DNA of 64,000 nucleotides from Rebecca billardiae RCC1528. Taxonomy: Eukaryota; Haptophyta. Positions 1-10,694 of this stretch are shown here, in pieces (within the stretch, counting starts at the first letter, position 1; the number at the start of each line of letters is the position of its first letter). The position numbers and the translations under genes are program-made. The stretch covers positions 2,852,001 through 2,916,000 of the forward strand of contig OZ251222.1 in NCBI GenBank assembly GCA_965240325.2, given 5' to 3'. The notes under the pieces are model-generated. The model had not been told where the DNA came from. It made no database searches and saw nothing but the letters and a program-made list of their open reading frames with translations.

Positions 1-2583
1 ATGTGGCTGTGCCACACGCTCGCCGCGCTCAGCGCCCTCGGCAGCCTGCACCCTCGCGGCGGCGGCGCCCGCCTCGACGAGACCGTGTGGCGGGAGCTAA
101 GCACGGCAGCGGACGCGGTGCGCGCGGCGCGCGAGGCGGCGGCCGCGCCGTCAGGGCACGAGCTGCTCGCCGCGCCGAGCGCGGGCGCGGAGGGCGGCGG
201 GGCCGAGGGGTGCGACGATGGCTGGGCGAGCAGCGACGGCGGCGGCGATGACGACGACGGCTCCGGCCCCGATGGATCGGAGGCCGAGGCGGAGGCGGAG
301 GAGGAGGCGGCGAGGGCGGGGTTGCAGCCGCCGCCAGGCACGCGCGCCGGGCGCGCCGCATCGGAGTGGTGGTCTGACGCGGAGCTGCGCGGCAGTGCGC
401 TCGCTGCGCCCGCCGCGCCTGCGCCGCCATGCACCGCGGCGGCCGACGTGACCAGCGCGCCGACCGCTGCGCAGCCCGCCCCTGCGCGCGCGGGCGCGCG
501 CGCGCACGGCGGCGGCGGCGCGCACGGCGCGGCGGCGACGACGCCGGCGGCGCACACCGGGGCAGCGACGGGGCTGGCGGCGGCGCTCTTCGGCGCGCGC
601 CCGCCTCGCGCAGGGCCGCAGCACCGCAGCCCGCCGGGCGCGATCTCCGCGGCCGCTGCAGCCGCCGGAGGCGCGGACGCACCGAGTGCTAGCGCGGGCG
701 CAGCGAGCACGGCCCAGCCGCCGGCGCGCGCGAGTGCCCCTCTGCCGCCGATCGCGCCCGCAACGGTCCTCAGCGCTGCCTCGGGGCCGCCCCGCGCGGC
801 GGCGGGCACGGCGGCCGCGGGCGAGCACGGCGCGCGCACGAGCGCCACGCACGCACGCGCGGCCGGTGCGCGGCCCGCTGAGCCCGCCGCCGCGGCCGCG
901 GCACCGCCGCCGCCGCCGAGCACACCCGCTGCGTGCCAGATTGCATCTGAGGTACGCGAGATTGCACCCGAGATCCAAGTCGCCGACCAGCTGGCGGCTA
1001 TGGGCTTCGCTCGAGACGCGGCCGTGGCGGCGTGCGCCCAGCTCGGGCCGGAGGCGAGCGTGGACGCAGCGCTCGAGCTCTTGCTCGCCGCCACCGCTTC
1101 CGCCGACACGGAAGCCGCGCACTCCGACGGCGGGGCCACGCCTCGCTCTGTGCCCGCCGCGGCGCCAGCGGACGACGCGCCGGCGGTTGGCTGGCGGGCT
1201 GCGAGGAGCGGCAGCTCTCCCGGGTGTGGTGGGGCTCACGCGGCCCGGCCGCACAGCGCCGCGTCGAGCGCGGCCGTGCCCGCGCGCACGCTCGCGCCCG
1301 ATGCGCCGCACCATGACCTCTTCGGCTTGCTCTCGCCAGACCCTGTCTCCTCTGGGCCGGCCGCGCACACGGCTGGCGGCGCGAGCGGCGCTGTTGCAGA
1401 GGCCGCGGCAGCGCTGCCGGGCGACGCGCAGCCATCCGCTCTGGAGGCCGCAGCGGGCGATGGCGGCGGTGGGCCGCCGGGCTGTGCACTCGGCGTGCAC
1501 TCGCATCCCGCCGACGCCCAGCCCCTCGCCTCAGCCGTCACCGCCGACGAGCTTGAGGCTCTGTTCGGAGGCGGCACGGCCGCGCCGCCGCCGCCGCCGC
1601 CGAGCGGCGCTCTGAGCGGCGGCGCAGCGCGCGCCGTGCCAACTTTGGCGGCGGCAGCGGGCGCGGGCGGCGCGCTGATCGGCGGTCTGGACGCGCCCTT
1701 CGGAGCGGGGACAGCGCCGCAGCCCGCGAGCGCGCACGCCGTGCCCGCCGCCGAGGCGGCCGAGAGCGACGACCCAACCACTTCCGCCCGCGTCCGCCTC
1801 CTGACGGCCATGGGCTTTGGTCGGGCGGAGGCGCTCCGCGCGCTCGCGCTCGCGTCCGGGGACGAGTCGGCGGCCGTGCAGCTGCTCCTCGACGGCACCG
1901 TCGCCGCGCTCGCCGAGGATGGCGACGGCGCGTCGCCTGACGGCGGGGCAGCCGGTCTCGGCACCTCGCCGCGCCCCCCAGCGCACGCCCAGCCTGGGCA
2001 GGCGGCGGCAACGGCTGCGGGCGGAGCCGCGCCAGCCCCAGGCTCGGCGGGCTCGGCGGACGTGGCGGCGGCGGCTGCCGGCGGCGGCGCCGCTGCTCCG
2101 GTCGCCGGGCTGGCGGGCAAGCTACTCGGCGCAGCCGGCGAGCGGCTGCCACCCAGCGTCCGCTCGCACGGCGAGGCCGCGACCCGCGCTCTGCGCACCC
2201 AGTCCGAGCGGCTCAGCGATGCGACTGTGGCGACCCTCCTCACAGGCGTCACGCGGCTCCAGTCCTCGACCGAGCGCGCCGCGGAGCGTGCGCGCGGGCT
2301 GGCGAGCGCGAACAAGCCCCTCGTCGGCGCGCTCGGACGCGCCGAGCACGAGGGGCCCGGCGGCACGGATGCGCGGGGGCCCACGATTCCGCATACCGCG
2401 CCTCCAGCGCCTGGTCCGGGCCCGACAGACGGCGCGAGCACGACGACGGGTGACGGGCCACGCCCGGCCACACGGGCGGCTACCGACGACAGCACCACCA
2501 CACGGGCAGCAGATCAAGATGACAGCGCTACTGGCAATGCCGGCCCTGAGCCCGCTATCGGGGATCTGCTCCAGCTCGACTAA
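1..2583 (+). CDS. UBA-domain protein with clathrin-box-like C-terminus, probably 5'-partial
   Basis: The frame is open from the first base to TAA at 2581 (860 residues). The ATG at position 1 may be chance, since the window cuts here and the N-terminus looks like the middle of a protein. Two UBA-like three-helix segments with the MGF signature lie at about residues 327-365 (QLAAMGFARDAAVAAC) and 596-637 (LLTAMGFGRAEALRAL); UBA domains bind ubiquitin. Between them is Ala/Gly/Pro-rich disordered sequence with a DLF motif near residue 439. The last residues are GDLLQLD, which fits the clathrin-box consensus L-hydrophobic-x-hydrophobic-acidic. Residues 700-780 are predicted helical and basic. Together this suggests a ubiquitin-binding endocytic or trans-Golgi clathrin adaptor, but no ENTH, VHS or other adaptor domain is visible here, so the role is inference. 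The gene is more secure than the function. Confidence 0.7.
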   Translation: MWLCHTLAALSALGSLHPRGGGARLDETVWRELSTAADAVRAAREAAAAPSGHELLAAPSAGAEGGGAEGCDDGWASSDGGGDDDDGSGPDGSEAEAEAEEEAARAGLQPPPGTRAGRAASEWWSDAELRGSALAAPAAPAPPCTAAADVTSAPTAAQPAPARAGARAHGGGGAHGAAATTPAAHTGAATGLAAALFGARPPRAGPQHRSPPGAISAAAAAAGGADAPSASAGAASTAQPPARASAPLPPIAPATVLSAASGPPRAAAGTAAAGEHGARTSATHARAAGARPAEPAAAAAAPPPPPSTPAACQIASEVREIAPEIQVADQLAAMGFARDAAVAACAQLGPEASVDAALELLLAATASADTEAAHSDGGATPRSVPAAAPADDAPAVGWRAARSGSSPGCGGAHAARPHSAASSAAVPARTLAPDAPHHDLFGLLSPDPVSSGPAAHTAGGASGAVAEAAAALPGDAQPSALEAAAGDGGGGPPGCALGVHSHPADAQPLASAVTADELEALFGGGTAAPPPPPPSGALSGGAARAVPTLAAAAGAGGALIGGLDAPFGAGTAPQPASAHAVPAAEAAESDDPTTSARVRLLTAMGFGRAEALRALALASGDESAAVQLLLDGTVAALAEDGDGASPDGGAAGLGTSPRPPAHAQPGQAAATAAGGAAPAPGSAGSADVAAAAAGGGAAAPVAGLAGKLLGAAGERLPPSVRSHGEAATRALRTQSERLSDATVATLLTGVTRLQSSTERAAERARGLASANKPLVGALGRAEHEGPGGTDARGPTIPHTAPPAPGPGPTDGASTTTGDGPRPATRAATDDSTTTRAADQDDSATGNAGPEPAIGDLLQLD

Positions 2584-3260
2584 TGCTGCGCTGCTGATGA
2601 TGATGATCCATGATGGTCGACTGGCAGCTATATCGTCATCAGATGAGCATCACTACCGCGGAGGCCGCGTCAGCGCACATCAGAATGCCGGCAGCGGCAG
2701 CCGCGGGCTCGGCCTCGGACGAGGAGAGAGAGCACAATCATCAGAGTCAGAGGGGTGCACGGTGCCAAGGCTTCCCAAGCAGGTAGATAGAGGGTACGGT
2801 TTACCCCCATACTCTACTCCTGTCGTACAACATGAGTACTGTACCTTATCTGCGAGCATGATGGGAGTGGTATCGTCAGCTAGTATCCACTCCTTTTGGT
2901 TGATGAGTACCTTATCTGCGAGCATGGGCGTGGTATGTATAGTGGGTCGTAACTTGTTTAGATAGGCAAGCTGCAGCGCTGGCAATTGCCTCGGAATTCA
3001 TCGGAACTCTTCCGATTATCAATGCCTCGCGGACGCACCGTGCCGGGGCGGTGGGCCCTCCACCAGGAGCAAATATGATTGGGCGCATGCACTACTCATC
3101 AAGTTCGACGGCTCGGGGCGGCGGGGGCGCCCGCGCAGAGCTTCGCGTCGGGGTAAATTCGTCGGGGTAAATTAGAAGCAAGCTGCAAGCCGACCGCGCG
3201 CGCGCGATCGACTCGCAAACCTTGACGCACCCCGTCGCACAGCGAGACGGCCGGCGGGAC
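2584..3260. other. Intergenic, with a short imperfect direct repeat
   Basis: No coding sequence is supported. GC content falls sharply from that of the flanking exons. A roughly 35-bp sequence built around accttatctgcgagcatg occurs twice, near 2839 and 2908, about 69 bp apart, with small differences after the shared core. The stretch should hold the 3' end of the UBA gene and the promoter of the histidine kinase gene; no clear TATA box or poly(A) signal was recognised. Confidence 0.6.
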
Positions 3261-6030
3261 ATGCCCGAGTTGGCCAAGCCCGACATGGCGTCGCTGGTCG
3301 CGCACGCGCTGAGGGAGGACCACGATCACTCGATGACCACCATGACGAAGAGCTCGTCCGACGCCGATCCCACCTCGATCGAGGACGGCCCGGCGAGCGA
3401 GGCCGCGCCCGCTGCGCCCGACCCACGCGAGGCCAGCCTGCCGCACGACTTTGACGTCGGCATTGAAGACCTACCCGAGATCAAGCGCGCGTGGACGGGC
3501 GCGTTCGTCGACGGGAACGTCGAGAGACTGTATCGGAAGGAGGCCTTCTACCCTAACCTCGGCCGCTGCATGTCGCACGTGTTGATGTGGTTTGCGGCGT
3601 TCAACTGCCTCTCATTCATCTCGCTCTCCGCGCACGGCGTCGGGGACACGCTGAGCACCGAGCGGCACGGCTGGAGCGCGAACTTGCTGCTGGTTGTGCT
3701 CGTCCTGCAGATCGCCTTCATCTTCCGCACCGCCCACTTCTGCAACCTGCCCATGTGGCTGATGGAGGCGCTGAGCGTCACGACGCTCGTCTCGATGGCG
3801 CTGCTGCTGCGCTACCACCAGCTGCTGCTCGTGAGCACGGTGTGCGCGCCCAGGGTGACGCTGATGCTCCGCCTGGGTGCGTTCCTGGTGCTCACGAGCG
3901 CGTACGTGCCGCTCACCACCTGGTACTACTTTGCCGTCCTCATCATCTCCGTGGCCGTGGGCGGCGCGCTCGACATTGTCGCCGACCCGTCAGCGGACGA
4001 CATGATGGGCGCGTGCCCGTACACGTTCGGCTCGCTGGTGATGCTCGCGCTGTCGACGGCGGTCTGCCGCTGCCGCCTCGCGAGCGTCGCGCGCGGCGAG
4101 TGGGCCTTCCGCCGCACCGTCATCCAGGCGCAGCGGGAGCGCAAGCGCGTGCACCGCGCGTTCGAGAAGGCGCGCGCAGCCAAGCTCAAGCTCGTGCACG
4201 GCCGCGAGAAGGAGAAGCAGCGCGTGCAGCTCGAGGTGCAGAGCGCGCGCAGCCGGCTGATCCGGGTGGTGATGCACGGGATGCGCTCGCCGCTGCTCTC
4301 CGTCTCCAGCGCGACCAAGATGCTCCACACCCTCGGCCGGCAGACGCCGCTCGGCGACGAGCGTGTCGCCAAGTCGCTCGACGCGCTCAGCACGTGCGCG
4401 CTGATGCTCGAGAACATCGTCCGAGACATGCTCGACTTCGAGCGGATCGAGAGCGGCCGCGTCGCGCTGATGTTCGAGCCGTTCACGATCGGCAAGGTGC
4501 TCGAGGACGCGCACACCACCTTCGAGGCCCTCGCGCGCGAGAAGGGCGTGCACCTCGTGCGTGCGGCGCTCGACGAGCAGCTCGAGCGCAGCGTGTGGCT
4601 GGGCGACAGCTGGCGGCTGCAGCAGTGCCTCAACAACGGCGTGAGCAACGCGATCAAGTTCACCGACCCGGGGGGCTCGGTCTACTTCAAGGCGTGGCTG
4701 AGCTTCCGCAACGAGCGCGCGGCGGAGGGCCTCGAGAAGGTGCACATCGCCGTCGTCGACGACGGCATCGGCTTGACACCACAGGAGATTGGCAAGCTGA
4801 ACAACAGTGAGAGCTTCAGCGTGCTCGGCCTCGGCACCGCGCACGGCCGAGGTGCGCGCGCGTCGCGGGGCGCGGGGCGCGACGCTGGGTCGAGGCGCGA
4901 GGCAGTGCGCGCGGGGCTGCGCCGCGCGCGCGCACCACCGCACGCCCTCGCGGCGCTCGCGCCGACCCGCCGCACGCCCGTGCGCGCGCGAGCAACTCGC
5001 AGGCGGGACCGGGCTGGGCCTCTGCATCACGCGCTCTCTCCTCAAGCTGCACAACGACTCGGTGCTCAAGATCTCGTCGATGGGCGAGGGGCGGGGGACG
5101 ACGTTCGAGATGCAGCTCAGCCTCAAGCCCACGTCCGTCGGCGCGCAGCACCCCGCTCTCAGCCCGCAGGCCAGCTCGCGGCCCTCGTGGGCGAGCGCGC
5201 GCTCCTCGGTCGGCGGCACTTCCGTCGCCGGGTCCATCGCGCGCTCGTCCGGGCCGCGCTCGGTCAGCGGCACTTCCGTCGCCGGGTCCATCGCACGCTC
5301 GTCCGGGCCGCCGAGCCCAGTCAACACCAAGAGAGCGGCGCCGCCGGGCTTTTCGCTCTCGAGCGCGCGCCCTGCAAGCGAAGCTGCGAGCGAAGAGCCA
5401 CCGGCCGAGGCGCTGCCCATGCGCGACTCGGCCGAGCTCACGACCATCGACCATTCGCTGTCGTCGAGTCGCGCCGAGCCGTCGCCGCTCACGTTCCATC
5501 CCGACTTCTGCTGCCTGCACGTGGAGGTGAGGGCGAGCGCGCGGGCGGCGGGGCGGCGCGCCCTGCGTCCGCGCGCGCCGGTGTGCGACTCACTCGCCCG
5601 GCCCCGCCGCACCCTTCCGCCCGGCCGCTCGCAGGACGACGTGTTCCTGCAGATGACGCTCCCGGCGGTCACCTTCGACCCGCTCGGCGCGCCGTACCAG
5701 ACGGCCAAGGACGGGCAGCACGCCATCGAGCTCGTCGTGGAGCGCGCCAAGGAGGGCCTGCCGCCGTTCGGCCTGATCATCATGGACAACCAGATGCCGC
5801 GCATGAACGGCATCAGGGCGGTGCGGGAGCTGCGCGCACGCGGGCACGAGGGCTTGATCGTCGGCGTGACGGGCGAGCCCGCAGGCTCGCCAGAACGAGC
5901 CGAGTTCGAGGCGGCCGGTCTGAGCTCGTGCACCGACAAGGACACGGGCGGCATGGAGGTGATCATTGGCTGGATCCGCTCGTTCGCCGTGACAGCGGCA
6001 CCGGAGTCCGAGGTACCGCCACACGGATGA
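3261..6030 (+). CDS. Membrane hybrid histidine kinase with receiver domain
   Basis: Three exons are inferred: 3261-4851, 5003-5526 and 5635-6030, giving 836 residues. Intron 1 (151 bp, phase 1) is supported because splicing restores the G2 box GGTGLGLCITRS; intron 2 (108 bp, phase 0) joins LHVE to DDVFLQ. The open frame begins at a TTG at 3222, so the first ATG at 3261 was chosen. About six hydrophobic segments at residues 95-270 anchor it in a membrane. A basic coiled coil then leads to the H box VVMHGMRSPLL (phospho-acceptor His near 339), N box NAIKFT and G1 box DDGIGL. The C-terminal receiver domain shows IIMDNQMPRMNG with the acceptor Asp, VTGE and TDK. It should autophosphorylate on His and pass phosphate to its own Asp. 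An 18-residue unit (SVGGTSVAGSIARSSGP) is tandemly doubled in the linker. No PAS, GAF or CHASE domain is seen, so the signal sensed is unknown. Confidence 0.85.
5211..5318 (+). repeat. 54-bp tandem duplication inside the histidine kinase linker
   Basis: Two copies of a 54-bp unit centred on cggcacttccgtcgccgggt encode the 18-residue repeat between the kinase and receiver domains. The copies differ at few bases, so the duplication is probably recent. It keeps the frame and lengthens a disordered linker. Confidence 0.75.
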
Positions 6031-6436
6031 GCAGATATACTTAGCGCGCGATAGTATTACCGTACGAGCGCCAATTTGCGCCTATTTGGCCCACGCGCGC
6101 CCGCTGATCACTGACACTGTGACTGATGCCGAGACCAAGTGATGATGTCGCGCGATGATCGCCGAACAGGAACTCAGCAGCATGACAATGCGCCCATGCT
6201 GGCGCGGCGTCAGAACTGCTCAGTCGTAATATGATCTGGAATATATTATGTTATGCGCGCGCCTGCGCTGATGAGTGATGCTGCGCGCTAGCAAGTAGCC
6301 GAGCTGCTTATTAGCAGGCTGCGCTGGATCTCATGTGTATATGTATAGCTCACCCTAGGAAGAGTAGGGTAGCTGTGTCTACTGTCCCGGTACGTTGAAC
6401 GGCTCACATCGTGGAAACTCTGCGCTTATTCACTAG
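6031..6436. other. Intergenic between converging genes
   Basis: This AT-richer stretch separates the 3' ends of the histidine kinase (+) and the leucine-rich-repeat gene (-). I see no coding sequence, no RNA gene and no strong repeat in it. Confidence 0.6.
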
Positions 6437-9026
6437 TTATTGCGGCGCAGGCGTCGGTGGGAACGAGGCCATCGTGTCCTCGGCGCGGAGGAGGAGCTCG
6501 CCTGCGCGCCGGCCCCACGCACGCACAATTTGCACCTGCGACTCGGGGCTGAGCCGGTTGCCACTGCGGCGGGCCCGGCCACGGTTTGAGCGGGCGCGTG
6601 ACGGGAGGCGGCGCGCGGGCGCGTGAGCCACGGTAAGGCGCATGTCGGGCACGCTGCGTGGGACGGCAGGGCGCGCGCCGCGCGCACCGCAGATCAAGCC
6701 TGAGCAGCGAGGGGCACGCCATCACCGCCGCCACCAGGTCTGGCACGACCTCGTCAGAAATCCGGTTGTACGAGAGGCCGAGGGCGGCCAGCGCCTTCCC
6801 CTCGAGCATGCCGTCAGCGATGGCGAGGACGCCATCGTCGCCGATGCGGTTGCCCGCGAGGCGCAGGTCGCGCAGCGGGCCGTGCCGCGCGAGCGGCGCG
6901 CGCAGCGCCTCCACGCCCGCGTTGCCGATGTTGTTCGAGGACAGGCTGAGCGTGCCGAGCGCGTGCGAGCGCATGAGCGCGCCCGCCATCGCGGACGCGC
7001 CCGCGTCTCCGATCACGTTCTCGAACAGGTGCAGCGCGTGCAGCGAGCGCGAGTGGGTGACGCCCCACGCGAGCCCGGCCGCGCCCGAGTTGGACACGCG
7101 GTTCCGCCCGAGCGAGAGCTCGCGCAGCGAGCCGGCGCTCGCCACGGCGCTGCCCAGCTCGGCGGCGCCTCGGTCGCCGATCGCGTTCGCTGAGAGCTCG
7201 AGGTGGCGCAGGCTGCGCAGCGCGCGGAGCGCGTGCGCGAGCGCGACCGCGCCGTCGTCGCCGATGGAGTTGGTGTGGACGTAGAGGGCTTCGAGGTGCT
7301 TGCAGCGCAGCAGCGCGCGCGCGAGCACGCCCGCGCCCGTGTCGCCGAGCGCGCACGCCGCCAGCGCGAGCGTGCGCAGCCGCGGCGCGCCGCGCTCGAG
7401 GCTGGACGCCAGACAGGCGGCGCCGATCGGGCCGACTGGGTTGGCGCTCAGCGAGAGATGGCGCAGCGAGGCGCTCGGCTCGGGGCGGAGGAGGCCGCGC
7501 GCGAGGAGCGCGGCGCCGCGGGGCTCGATGCACCGCGAGCCGTTCAGCTCGAGGCTCTCCAGCCCGCGGCTCGCCGCCAGCGCGAGGCCGAGCGCGGGCA
7601 GCTCGTGCTCTGCGCACCGGTAGCGCAGCTGGAGGACCGAGTGCGCTCGGAGCGCGTGGAGGGGGAGTCCCGAGCCCGGGCGGAGGAGCAGGCGGAGGTA
7701 CGCGTTGATGGGCACGCGGCACACGCGCGCGCCCTCGCGCACGCTGCGCACGTGCGCCACCACCTGCGCCACCGAGCTCAGCAGCGAGAGCACCGCCACA
7801 GCCGCCGGCGCGGGCGCGCGCGCCCGAGGGGAGGCGGGCAGAATCAGCGCGCCGAGCACGGCGAGCTGCACGATGCCCTGCACGGTGGCGTGCGTGGCGG
7901 CGTGGAGGAAGAGGCGCGTGGGGGCGTACAGCGGGAGTAGCGTGCGGCGGACGATGCCGGGCGCGCGTGCCCACACCGCGCGCCCCTCGCGCTTCGCTGC
8001 GCCGCGAGACGGGTGTGCGTGCGCATGCAGAGGGCTGTCAGCCGCGTGAGGTGAGGCGGAGGGCTGCGGCGAGGGGTGCGCGGCAGCCGCCTCGCCTGCC
8101 GCGCCCTCGGCCCCCGCACTCGGCGAGGCGGAGGTGCCCACGCGGCCGAGGCGCTCGAGCACCATCAGCGCATCGAGCACTGGCACGCCGAAGAGCGGGC
8201 CCGCCGCGAGCATGCGGCTGACGGCTTCCCAGCCCTCGTGCGGCGGCACCAACAGCTTGTCCAGCGGCGCACCGCCGGCGCTCGCACCGCCCGGACCGCC
8301 CGGGGCGGGCTGCTCCGGCGGCGGCGTGCGCCACAGGCTGAGCCGCGCGCCGAGGTAGTACACGACACGATGCGGCCGCCCCTCGCGCACGTCCTCGTCC
8401 TCCGCGTCCGCCTCGCCGCAGAAGCGTGGCGCCGCCCCATAGAACGCGATCATCCACGAGCGGACGGCGGCCCATGCCACGCAGAGGCCCGGCGCGAACA
8501 GGAGCAGGATCAGGCCGCCGAGCCACGGGACGGGGCCGCAGAAGAGGCAGATGACGTATACAAGGTCGAGAGCCACGTCGATCACGAAAGGGAGCGTCCA
8601 AGCGGACCTGCCCAGCCTTGTGTGCACGGCAGGAGGCAGGGCCTCGCCGTGCGGCCAGGCGACAGCCGCGGGCCCATCCTGAGCCTCCACGTCGGCCGCG
8701 GCGTCCGCCGCCGAGCCGGTGATACCCAGCTCGGCCGACGCAGCGGCAAGCTCGATCTCCGCGTCCTGCAGCGCAAAGTCCATCTCGGCCACGAGCTCGG
8801 CGCTCTCCCAAGGAGCCGTCGCCGCCTTGTCCTCTGCGTCCGCTGCAGGCGCATCTGCTCGCTCCTCCTCGCTGCGCGTGGCGTCACGAGGCAGCAGAGG
8901 CGCATCGCCGTGGCGCGAGGGCGGTCGGCTTCCGTCCACGCTCGTCTCCTCCCCCTCCTCGCCATCGTCATCGTAGTCCAGCGGCGTGCGCGCGCATGGC
9001 AGGCAGCCGCGGGGGCGTGACGGCAT
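6437..9026 (-). CDS. Leucine-rich-repeat membrane protein (RNase-inhibitor-type repeats)
   Basis: Two exons are inferred: 9026-6688 and 6563-6437, separated by a 124-bp intron (donor GTGCGC, phase 2). Splicing turns ...LRLDL-R into LDLRGNRLSPESQVQIVRAWG, a proper end to the repeat array, whereas reading through gives Arg/Pro-rich nonsense. The spliced protein has 821 residues from the ATG at 9026; the open frame itself starts at a GTG at 9068. The N-terminus is acidic and disordered. Hydrophobic segments follow around residues 150-215 and 350-430, so the protein should be membrane-anchored. About ten 28-residue repeats of the ribonuclease-inhibitor/NLRC3 type (for example LRHLELSANAIGDRGAAELG) fill the second half. 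Such repeats bind proteins; the partner is unknown. The hydrophobic pattern (QGIVQLAVL...LSLLSSVAQ) loosely recalls XK-related scramblases, but this is weak. Confidence 0.8.
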
Positions 9027-9422
9027 TGCTGCCACCGCGCACCGCAAAGTGGCAGCTCGTCTCGTCACGAACCGTTTCGCTCACAAACTGCAGTCGTATC
9101 ATTGTTTTAGACTATGCCATACCCCCATGTGCACGTTAAATCATAGTAAACTGTAGTATCTTAGTACCCCATCCGGCACTGAGTGACTGAGTCCGACAGA
9201 TGCGCGCCACGGCGCCACGCACGTCATACAAGCTACACTGAGTACATGACTACGACTATGAAGTCACAGCATCGTCAACACGACTCAACAGTGAACAGAC
9301 CGTCGCGCATCGGCAAGTCGCATCGGCGGCATCGGATTCGGAGTCCGAGATCCTGCAGATCACGAGACCTGCGGAGTCCGGGTCGGGCGGCAGTCGCCGC
9401 GAACCAGGGCTCGGCAGCGTGA
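9027..9422. other. Intergenic containing one copy of a dispersed 30-bp repeat
   Basis: This lies between the 5' end of the leucine-rich-repeat gene and the 3' end of the TPT-family transporter, both on the minus strand. It contains one copy of a 30-bp sequence also found at 16821. No gene is supported. Confidence 0.6.
9128..9157. repeat. 30-bp dispersed exact repeat, copy 1
   Basis: The 30 bases starting tgtgcacgttaaatcatagt are identical to 16821-16850, 7.7 kb away, and the flanking bases differ on both sides. The sequence is AT-rich, unlike its surroundings. It may be part of a transposon end or a conserved regulatory block. Confidence 0.8.
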
Positions 9423-10694
9423 TCAGGCAGCTGATCTGAATGCCTCACCCTCTGAGTCCGTCTTCTTCGACGCAGCGGCGGCGGCCGTCCCCACTCCGCT
9501 TGCACCGGCCGCTGCGGCGACGGCGGCGACGGCGGAGCTCGCCGCCGCAGCGATCGACTGCGATGAGGACAAGGGGGCGGCGCCCGTGCTGTGGCCTCCG
9601 CCGCCACCGCATCCGCCGCCGTGCATCGGCGGCTGCGGCGGGCTGCTCGGCCCGCCTGTCCCCACGGCGCCCGGCGACCTAGACCCCCAGTCGTGGTCCT
9701 CGCTCTCGCCCTCGTCCGACGTGCTCATCAGGTCCTTCTCCGGCAGGTACGAGTACTTGGCCTGCCGCTCCGCCTTGGCCGCGATTTGTTGCTTGCGCCG
9801 GTTGTACAGCTTGACGCCGGCCACAGAGATGGCGAAGCCAAAAATGTTGAGCCGGGTGACCGGCGAGCCGAATGTCTCGTACGAGAGGAAGATCATCACG
9901 CAGTCCTTCACTACGCCCGCCACGTTCATCGTCAGCGCCGATGTCAGCCCGATGAGCACGAACGCGGCCAGGTTGAGCGCGAAAGCGTTCGCGCAGTTCG
10001 CGAGCAGGTGCCACCACGTGATGTCCGTCTCGGCAGCCGTGAGAGCGCGCAGCGCGGGGAGCTCGACCACGACGAAGGAGAGGGCAAGAAAGCACACGCT
10101 GCACGGGGCGATGTAGTACAGCACCTGCAGCGGATTGAAGTTGAGCCCCTTGCTCTTGAGAAGCTTCTCGATCAGCACCAGCCGGATGGCCTCAAACACA
10201 AGCGCGAGCGTCTGGTAGATCGCGCCGCGCCAGACGAACTCGATCTCGCCGTACGAGGCGATGAACACGCCGACGGTGATGATCAAGATCGTCCCGAGCA
10301 GCGGCGCGTCGAAGTGGAGTGCGCCCCATGCCACGCTTACAAAGAAGGTGACGGCGGGCAACGCAGTCTTAATCATCTGCACAAACGACACGCTCAGATG
10401 CACGTACGCAGACTGGTTGAAGTGCAGGCTGAGCGCGAAGAAGAAGGCGATCGGGACGACACGCGTGCCATACTCTGGCCACGGCATACGTCGCGCCTCG
10501 CACACCCTGAACCCCTTGATCAGCAGCGTCGCAAACGCGCTCGAGAAGATCATGTGCAGCATCACGAGCGTCGTCGGGAACGGCCAGCGCAGCGTGAGGA
10601 AGATGAGCTTGTTGTACATGACCATGCCGACGGAGATCCAGAACCATGCCGTCAGCGCGCACACCCGCGTGCGCAGGGACTTCGATGACGACAT
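9423..10694 (-). CDS. Triose-phosphate-translocator (TPT) family membrane transporter
   Basis: A single exon of 423 residues starts at a clear ATG (10694). The first 310 residues hold about ten hydrophobic helices with typical TPT/nucleotide-sugar transporter features: NKLIFLTLRWPFPTTLVMLHM near the start, VSFVQMIKTALPAVTFF, GEIEFVWRGAIYQTLALVFEA and a late TMNVAGVVKDCVMI segment. This drug/metabolite superfamily exchanges phosphorylated sugars or nucleotide sugars across plastid or Golgi membranes. There is no obvious plastid-targeting leader, so a Golgi or other endomembrane site is more likely. The C-terminal 110 residues are acidic, then Gly/Ala/Ser-rich and disordered. Substrate cannot be read from the sequence. 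Confidence 0.88.
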   Translation of the reverse strand: MSSSKSLRTRVCALTAWFWISVGMVMYNKLIFLTLRWPFPTTLVMLHMIFSSAFATLLIKGFRVCEARRMPWPEYGTRVVPIAFFFALSLHFNQSAYVHLSVSFVQMIKTALPAVTFFVSVAWGALHFDAPLLGTILIITVGVFIASYGEIEFVWRGAIYQTLALVFEAIRLVLIEKLLKSKGLNFNPLQVLYYIAPCSVCFLALSFVVVELPALRALTAAETDITWWHLLANCANAFALNLAAFVLIGLTSALTMNVAGVVKDCVMIFLSYETFGSPVTRLNIFGFAISVAGVKLYNRRKQQIAAKAERQAKYSYLPEKDLMSTSDEGESEDHDWGSRSPGAVGTGGPSSPPQPPMHGGGCGGGGGHSTGAAPLSSSQSIAAAASSAVAAVAAAAGASGVGTAAAAASKKTDSEGEAFRSAA

